NCBI GenBank assembly: GCA_964493945.1
Contig: CAZBQG010000130.1
Location: forward strand, 1-12,364
DNA: 12,364 nt
Reading direction: 5' to 3'
Source: CAZBQG01 sp964493945
GTDB taxonomy: Bacteria > Pseudomonadota > Alphaproteobacteria > Rhodospirillales > UBA2165
Shown here: positions 7,797 to 12,364 of the stretch, piece after piece
Position numbering within the stretch: the first letter of the stretch is position 1
Layout: the number at the start of each line of letters is the position of its first letter
Program-made: the position numbers and the translations under genes
The notes under the pieces: generated by a model
What the model was told of the DNA's origin: nothing
Databases searched by the model: none
What the model saw: the letters and a program-made list of their open reading frames with translations, nothing else

Positions 7797-7920
7797 CCTT
7801 TCTTATATGGCTTGGGTTCTTTGACGCGGAGCTCTCCCAGGCAAAGGGAGTAGCTGCCATGGATCATGCCCCAATAAGGTTAAGGCCAGGTAAAAGCCTG
7901 GTTGCATAATGAAAAATTCC
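7797..7920 (-). other. Leader region between the flgE terminator and the GT41 gene
   Basis: This 124-base stretch should contain the promoter of the GT41 gene unless the gene depends on read-through from the hook operon. I see two short hairpins, CCAGG/CCTGG at 7886-7901 and CTCCC/GGGAG at 7834-7850, neither with a T run. I found no sigma-54 pattern and no convincing -35/-10 pair on the minus strand. Confidence 0.4.
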
Positions 7921-7954
7921 AAAAAAAACCCGGTACAGCAAAAGCCGTACCGGG
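7921..7954 (-). terminator. Rho-independent terminator of the hook operon
   Basis: On the minus strand an 11-position stem (CCCGGTACGGC with GCTGTACCGGG, one mismatch, 4-base loop; plus-strand 7929-7954) is followed directly by eight U (A run at 7921-7928). It begins about 28 bases after the flgE stop. On the plus strand no T run follows, so it acts in one direction only. Confidence 0.93.
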
Positions 7955-7981
7955 AAGTTAAAGGTGGTGGGCGTGAAATTG

Positions 7982-9679
7982 TTAACGTTTGACCCTGAGC
8001 AGGTCATCCAGCATCTGATCGGCCGTGCTGATGATTTTGGCACTGGCCGAATAGGCCCGCTGGGTTGTGATCATGGTGGTGAATTCCTTGGCGATATCCA
8101 CCGTCGAGGATTCAGTGACCGAGTTCTGGATGGTTCCAGCGCCGCCGGTACCGGCCGTTCGGAGGAAGAACAGGCCTGAGAAGTCGGTCTGGTTATAAAC
8201 GTTACCCGTATTGGAGCCGAGCCCGTTGGGGTTGGGGAAAGTGGCCACCGGTATTTTGAAGATGGGGCGGATATCACCGTTCTCGAACAAAGCCGTGACC
8301 AGACCAGATTCAGCGATGGTAACGCCCGAGAATTGACCAAATGCGGCACCGTCCGTATCGATGAATGTGGGGTTGTAGGCGGCGGCGAACTGGGTCAGCC
8401 CGTCGGCTTGGCCGACCGTACCGAAGTTAAAGGTGATGGCCAGTGGATCGGCGCCGTTATTGACGTCGACCGAGATGGTTTTGACGTTGTAGGCTGATGG
8501 AATGCCACTGCCATTGAAGGTCACGGCAGCGGTGGCCGTCGGCTGCAAGAGCGATGAAATTTCCGTAATCGTCACCAGCCCCGCGCCCCCCTGGTTGATG
8601 TTGGCCGTAGCCGAGGCGTTGAAGGAAATGTTCGAGGCATTGGTATCCACATTCGTCGAAACACGCTGGGTGATGTCGATGCGCAAAGCGTTCGACGTAT
8701 TGGTGGCGAAGCGGTCCGGCGTCGAGGTGCTGGTTGTCGCCGTGTCCTGGGTCTGCAACAGAGTAAGCAGATTAGCCACCGTGCCGGACGGCGCCGTGGC
8801 ATTGATGGTTACCTTTGTGCCACCACCCGTGGCCGCTGTTGCGCTGGTCGGGCGGAATTCATAAGTCTGGGCGCCTGTGCCCATCGTAACCACGATTTCA
8901 TCGCCGGTCGCCGGACTGGTGGCGAACTCAATGCGCCCGGTGGAGCCATAGACCGAACCGGCTGAATCCTTAATCACCGCATCCGCGGCCCCGGCCGGGG
9001 GCGTGATGGAAAGGTCCCACTGGTTGTTCAGGGACTTGGTCCAGATGAGCTGCAGGTTATGGGCGACGCCCAGGGAATCATAGACCTGGATCGTCGTATT
9101 GTTGGTTTCGCCGATCGAGGCTTCGGCCCGCAGGTTGGCGCCAAAGGTCAGATTTTCCGTGGCATCGGCCGTGCCGCCAATATTGTTGAGGCGGATGGTT
9201 TCCAGATTGGTGAACACCGTCGGATCAGGGTTGAACGACTGGTTGTTGGAATCCACGGTCTGGCCCTGAGCGTTGGTCCGGTAGCCCTGCAGGTAATAAC
9301 CGGCCGTATTCTTCAGATATCCGCTCTTATCAGCGGAAAAGGCGCCGGCCCGGGTGAAGTTGAAACCGGATGCGCCATCATGCTGGCTGGCCTCATTCAC
9401 GGTGAACAACCCGGAGCCCGAAATACCCAAATCAGTGGCGTTGGGGCTGGATTGGAACAGGCCCTGGACATCGATAGATGCGAAGGGGCGCTGTTGCACG
9501 CCGCCAGGTGAGTAGTTGTTCGCACTCGCCTGGGCGGTGACCAGCGTCTGGAAGCGTACTTCCGTCGCCTTATAGCCCACCGTGTTGACGTTGGTGATGT
9601 TGTCAGCAATGGCACCCAGGGCCTGGGAATTGGCACCCAGCCCGGAAACTCCCGAAAACATCGCACCATAAAGACTCAT
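7982..9679 (-). CDS. flgE: Flagellar hook protein FlgE
   Basis: The 565-residue protein builds the flexible hook between basal body and filament. It is exported by the flagellar type III apparatus and has no cleaved signal. The N-terminus has the axial-protein pattern: MSLYGAMFSGVSGL, then ADNITNVNTVGYK at about 25-37. The C-terminal helix has the partner motif STVDIAKEFTTMITTQRAYSA at about 525-545. The SG(S/N)GLF strand near 87-92 and the FSGVTIAESGLVTALFENG region near 450-468 are typical of hook domain D1. It is longer than the roughly 400-residue enteric FlgE; the extra material lies mainly in about 225-390 and is rich in Thr, Ser, Ala and Asn, as in other long alphaproteobacterial hooks where it forms an outer surface domain. 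It is the last gene before the terminator. Confidence 0.97.
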   Translation of the reverse strand: MSLYGAMFSGVSGLGANSQALGAIADNITNVNTVGYKATEVRFQTLVTAQASANNYSPGGVQQRPFASIDVQGLFQSSPNATDLGISGSGLFTVNEASQHDGASGFNFTRAGAFSADKSGYLKNTAGYYLQGYRTNAQGQTVDSNNQSFNPDPTVFTNLETIRLNNIGGTADATENLTFGANLRAEASIGETNNTTIQVYDSLGVAHNLQLIWTKSLNNQWDLSITPPAGAADAVIKDSAGSVYGSTGRIEFATSPATGDEIVVTMGTGAQTYEFRPTSATAATGGGTKVTINATAPSGTVANLLTLLQTQDTATTSTSTPDRFATNTSNALRIDITQRVSTNVDTNASNISFNASATANINQGGAGLVTITEISSLLQPTATAAVTFNGSGIPSAYNVKTISVDVNNGADPLAITFNFGTVGQADGLTQFAAAYNPTFIDTDGAAFGQFSGVTIAESGLVTALFENGDIRPIFKIPVATFPNPNGLGSNTGNVYNQTDFSGLFFLRTAGTGGAGTIQNSVTESSTVDIAKEFTTMITTQRAYSASAKIISTADQMLDDLLRVKR

Positions 9680-9686
9680 TTTTCAA

Positions 9687-9693
9687 CTCCTCC
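9687..9693 (-). promoter_or_regulatory. Strong ribosome binding site of flgE
   Basis: GGAGGAG on the minus strand lies 7 bases before the flgE ATG. It is the strongest such site in the window, in keeping with the many hook subunits needed. The rest of the 84-base gap between flgD and flgE (9680-9763) shows no sigma-54 pattern and no terminator. Confidence 0.85.
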
Positions 9694-9763
9694 AAATATT
9701 GGGGTGTTTGCGCTCACCACTCAATTTTTGTCACTCCGTTTGTTCCGGTCCGGTCCCAAAATT

Positions 9764-10447
9764 CTATGGAACAACTGCATTGACTTGTTTGGTCTGGGCT
9801 TCCGTGATGCTCAGAACATTCTCCAGATCAATCGATACGCCGCCCACATCCAAGACGGCACTGCCGCCTGCCATGGTCACACCGCTGACCCGGCCCTTGA
9901 CCTTGACCCTGGCTTCCACCGGTTCGTCCTCGAAGCCGATGGGTGTGACGGTGACGGTATAGGGGCCGTCCGGTTGCTGGAAATTGTTCATATCCTTGCC
10001 ATCCCATTTGAATTTATGTTCACCGCCGGTCAACTCACCAGCCTGGGTGTACATGATCTTGCCCTTGGAATTGGCGATGGCGACGACCACGGTCTTGGCG
10101 TTGCTGGAAAGTTCGTAGGTGAATTCCGCATTGCCGTTCTGCAGGGGCACCTTGTTGCCCTGGGCTTCCACGTTGGTGCCGATGAAGCCGACGACCGCAG
10201 AGGCCATGTTTGCATTTTGTAATTTCACTATGTCTTCCAGATTTTTGTTGGTCGTGATCTGCTGCTCGACGCCGGCGAAGGCGACCAATTGCTGGGTGAA
10301 CTCGGTGGGCTCCAAGGGCGAAAGCGGGTCCTGGTTCTTGAGCTGGGTGGTCAGGAGCAACAGGAAGCTGTCCATATCGGCGGCCAGCTTGGAGCTTGCC
10401 TGTGCCGATTTGGCTTCCGCGAGGGTTGCGGCGGCGGGGTCGATCAT
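9764..10447 (-). CDS. flgD: Flagellar hook capping protein FlgD
   Basis: FlgD caps the growing hook and is needed for FlgE subunits to assemble; it is later replaced by the hook-associated proteins. The 227-residue length matches the family (E. coli about 231). The conserved N-terminal block, FLLLLTTQLKNQDPLSPLEP then TEFTQQLVAFAGVEQQ, spans about residues 28-63. The rest fits the FlgD fold of a Tudor-like domain enclosing an Ig-like (FLG) domain, including the FKWDGKDMNNFQQPDGPY turn near 145-162. It starts 13 bases after the fliK stop and 84 bases before flgE, as expected for a hook operon. No anomalies are seen. Confidence 0.97.
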   Translation of the reverse strand: MIDPAAATLAEAKSAQASSKLAADMDSFLLLLTTQLKNQDPLSPLEPTEFTQQLVAFAGVEQQITTNKNLEDIVKLQNANMASAVVGFIGTNVEAQGNKVPLQNGNAEFTYELSSNAKTVVVAIANSKGKIMYTQAGELTGGEHKFKWDGKDMNNFQQPDGPYTVTVTPIGFEDEPVEARVKVKGRVSGVTMAGGSAVLDVGGVSIDLENVLSITEAQTKQVNAVVP

Positions 10448-10454
10448 TTTTCAG

Positions 10455-10462
10455 CCCTTCCT
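10455..10462 (-). promoter_or_regulatory. flgD ribosome binding site overlapping the fliK stop codon
   Basis: AGGAAGGG lies 7 bases before the flgD ATG, and its first two bases belong to the fliK TAG stop (10461-10463). This tight layout suggests that flgD translation is coupled to fliK. Confidence 0.8.
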
Positions 10463-12077
10463 AAACTCTGATATCGACGCGGCCATCCTTGGTCTGGCCT
10501 TGTTCTGATGCGGATTGCTGTTCCGCACCGTCTTTGTGATCCGCGTCATCGCCATCCTCTTCGCCTTCCGAAGGCTTGGCGTTGTGATTGTTGGTCTTGT
10601 CGTTTTTGCCGGCCTCGGCCTGGGCCTCGCCGCGCAGATGGAAATTGAGGCTCTCCTGATCGGTGGTCAGACCCACATCCAGCAAGGCCCGTTGCAGCCC
10701 GCGCGCGTCGCGCTGCAGCAGATCAAGAGTCTCCGGCCGCTCGGCGGTGATCAGGGCCGAAATGTGGCCGTCCTTGCCGATTTCCAGTTTGACTTCGATG
10801 GCGCCCAGGGAAGCGGGGTTAAGCTTGATATTGATTTTGTCGGCGCCGGCACCGATGGCCTTATTGATATTGACCGCAATCTGTTCCGCCGGTGCCTGTG
10901 GTTGGGGCAGGGGGCGGGGGGGCGTGGGCGGTGCCACCTTGGCGGCCTGGGTGATGGGGTTGGGCTGGGCGGGCGCCGTCACCGTATTGGTGGGCCCGGT
11001 TTCGATGGCTACGGGTTGGGGTTTGGCATTCATATTGGCCGCATTGGCGGCCTGTTGGGCGCTGATGGCGGCTGCCTGGGCGCGCACTGCCTGGCCGAAA
11101 TTGGTCGCATTTTCCTGCTGTACGGTCTGGCCCAGGGCGGGTGCGTTGGGCTTGGCGTTGGTCAGACCATGTCCCATTTTGTCCGGATCGGCGCCGAATG
11201 CATTGGCCTGGCCGGCGGTAGACAGGCTGGTCTCACCGCCAAAGCCGCTGCCCGTCAGCAAGGCGCCGGGGGTCAGATTTTGCGAAGGCACGGCGCGCAT
11301 CTTTGTGCCGTTGGGTTTGACATTGACATTGATAAGGGCCTGGGCGTTGCTCCCCAGCTTTTCGGACAAAGCGTGGGATTGCTGGCGGGCCAGCGCGCTG
11401 GCCGCCGAGGTTGCCGTGGTCAGGACCGGGGCGGATTTGGTTTTATTGCTCGATGCGGCGTAGAGATCGGCGGCCACATCGGTGAAATCCTTGCTGGTCA
11501 GGGCCGAGCTGAGATTGTTAAGCGCCGTCTGGCCATTGACCGGCCCCGGTGTTTTGACCGGCGCCGTGATTTTTTGAACCAGTTGGGATATGGGCTCGCT
11601 CATCTTGGGCTGGGTCTTGTTGCCCTGGACCGCGGCGGCCACCTGAAATGCCGCTTCTTCCGGCAAATCCTGACCGGCCAGATCATCCTTGCTTTGATCC
11701 GGACGCATCTTGGGTTTTTCAACAGGTTCCTCTTTGGCGATGGGCCCATTATCTTGGGCCACGGGGGCCGGAGCCGGTTCGGCATCGGCCGGTGGTGGCG
11801 GCGCGAAATTATTAAGATCGTCGGCCACCCGGTCCAAAAGATTGCTCAGGGGATCGCCTGGGGCCTCCGCCTTCTTAGGCTCGCTGTGCGGCTCAAAGGG
11901 TTTGGCCGGCCCCTGCGCCTCTTCCAGCACCTTTTCGGGCGGCGAGACCAGGACCTTGAGAATCCGGGAAAACTGAATCTGTTCGGACAGTTGCAGGTTG
12001 TTGCGATCCGTCTTCTTGAAGCCCTTGGTGATGTCCCAGGATTCGGCTAATTCTGTTGCTGAAAGTTTTTCGTTCAT
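10461..12077 (-). CDS. fliK: Flagellar hook-length control protein FliK
   Basis: FliK is a secreted molecular ruler that measures hook length and switches the export gate from hook to filament substrates. The 538-residue protein has a short charged N-terminus, a long Pro/Ala/Gln/Asn-rich middle (about 50-395) that fits a disordered ruler, and the conserved C-terminal hook-length domain (Flg_hook, about 396-485) with LNPASLGAIEVKLEI at 419-433. After the domain comes an acidic, Asp/Glu/Lys-rich tail of about 50 residues ending in DGRVDIRV. The middle is not conserved in sequence in this family, so the call rests on the C-terminal domain and on the neighbour flgD. AGGA (12086-12089) stands 8 bases before the ATG. 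It is first in the operon and preceded by a sigma-54 promoter. Confidence 0.92.
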   Translation of the reverse strand: MNEKLSATELAESWDITKGFKKTDRNNLQLSEQIQFSRILKVLVSPPEKVLEEAQGPAKPFEPHSEPKKAEAPGDPLSNLLDRVADDLNNFAPPPPADAEPAPAPVAQDNGPIAKEEPVEKPKMRPDQSKDDLAGQDLPEEAAFQVAAAVQGNKTQPKMSEPISQLVQKITAPVKTPGPVNGQTALNNLSSALTSKDFTDVAADLYAASSNKTKSAPVLTTATSAASALARQQSHALSEKLGSNAQALINVNVKPNGTKMRAVPSQNLTPGALLTGSGFGGETSLSTAGQANAFGADPDKMGHGLTNAKPNAPALGQTVQQENATNFGQAVRAQAAAISAQQAANAANMNAKPQPVAIETGPTNTVTAPAQPNPITQAAKVAPPTPPRPLPQPQAPAEQIAVNINKAIGAGADKINIKLNPASLGAIEVKLEIGKDGHISALITAERPETLDLLQRDARGLQRALLDVGLTTDQESLNFHLRGEAQAEAGKNDKTNNHNAKPSEGEEDGDDADHKDGAEQQSASEQGQTKDGRVDIRV

Positions 12078-12110
12078 GCTGTCGGTCCTGAAATATTTCC
12101 CTTAATAGAG

Positions 12111-12126
12111 AGCAAACTTCGGGCCA
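12111..12126 (-). promoter_or_regulatory. Sigma-54 (RpoN) promoter of the fliK-flgD-flgE operon
   Basis: The minus strand reads TGGCCCG-AAGT-TTGCT, against the consensus TGGCACG-N4-TTGCW; only one base differs. The invariant GG and GC are exactly 10 bases apart. The predicted transcription start is near 12100, which gives a leader of about 22 bases with the fliK ribosome site inside it. Sigma-54 control of hook genes is known in Caulobacter, Vibrio and Pseudomonas and needs an AAA+ activator. Confidence 0.88.
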
Positions 12127-12364
12127 GCTTGTGGAGGCCACATAACTTATTGAAAATATTATGGAAATTTTTTATAGGACTCTTTTGGCGGCCAGATTTA
12201 CCGGTCTCATTTGCCGCCCAGCTGTCCGGGCGGCAGAAATTGCCGAGTTGGGACTCAGCCTGACTGAAGCATTTCTTGTCGCAGCCTTTTGGGGAAGAGG
12301 CTAGAGCGGTTCAAGTTTTGACGGAAGCATAACCGGCATTTTTGCAGTAGTTTGCGCATTCGTG
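12127..12364. other. Non-coding region upstream of the hook operon, right edge of window
   Basis: No convincing gene is seen. The stretch is AT-rich at 12140-12180, as is common between a sigma-54 promoter and its enhancer. It then holds the palindromic half-sites at 12212-12245 and, at 12334-12347, a weaker copy (CGGCA-TTTT-TGCAG). A 47-codon plus-strand open frame at 12161-12304 overlaps these sites and lacks a ribosome site. Confidence 0.5.
12212..12245. promoter_or_regulatory. Enhancer-like palindromic half-site cluster upstream of the sigma-54 promoter
   Basis: Two inverted repeats share a half-site. The first is TGCCGCCC-N8-GGGCGGCA (12212-12235, perfect 8-base arms); the second is CGGCA-GAAAT-TGCCG (12231-12245, perfect 5-base arms). 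They lie about 112-145 bases upstream of the predicted transcription start, the usual place for activators of sigma-54 promoters. Caulobacter FlbD binds palindromic ftr sites at about this distance; the exact match to that consensus was not checked. Confidence 0.6.

Noticed and set aside
10515..12050. Long plus-strand open frame (511 codons) opposite fliK
   Set aside because: It is the antisense shadow of fliK. The product is Gly/Leu/Arg-rich with no family pattern, and the minus strand has a clear FliK C-terminal domain, ribosome site and promoter.
12161..12304. 47-codon plus-strand open frame upstream of fliK
   Set aside because: It has no ribosome site near its ATG, no recognisable pattern, and overlaps the enhancer-like palindromes.

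Overview
The window looks like chromosomal DNA of a flagellated alphaproteobacterium, most likely a Rhodospirillales-type organism. The hook proteins are of the alphaproteobacterial kind, the hook operon has a sigma-54 promoter, codon use is GC-rich, and TPR-linked glycosyltransferases sit beside flagellar genes. The taxon is an inference and cannot be fixed from the sequence alone.

Left half, plus strand (about 200-5400): three tightly packed genes form a probable operon (21-base gap, then a 4-base ATGA overlap). Each has an N-terminal array of 34-residue tetratricopeptide (TPR) repeats joined to a C-terminal enzyme-like domain. Genes 1 and 2 are tandem paralogues with a GT-B, glycosyltransferase-family-9-like domain. 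Gene 3 carries a PAPS-dependent sulfotransferase domain.

Middle, minus strand (5397-7787): a fourth TPR protein carries a family-41 glycosyltransferase domain (O-GlcNAc transferase/SPINDLY type). It converges on gene 3 and their stop codons overlap. All four TPR proteins begin with nearly the same first-repeat signature, which suggests a common docking module that presents a client to several modifying enzymes.

Right half, minus strand (12126 down to 7921): a hook-assembly operon fliK-flgD-flgE, with a near-consensus sigma-54 promoter just upstream of fliK, palindromic enhancer-like half-sites about 110-145 bases upstream of the predicted start of transcription, and a strong intrinsic terminator after flgE. 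A 15-base palindrome in the enhancer region recurs (13/15) upstream of TPR gene 1, so the decoration genes may share a regulator with the flagellum.

Working model (inference): the TPR enzymes glycosylate and sulfate a surface or flagellar protein. The best parallel is Caulobacter FlmG, a TPR-glycosyltransferase that modifies flagellins. No flagellin, sugar-nucleotide synthesis gene or PAPS synthesis gene lies in the window, so substrate and donor sugar are unknown.
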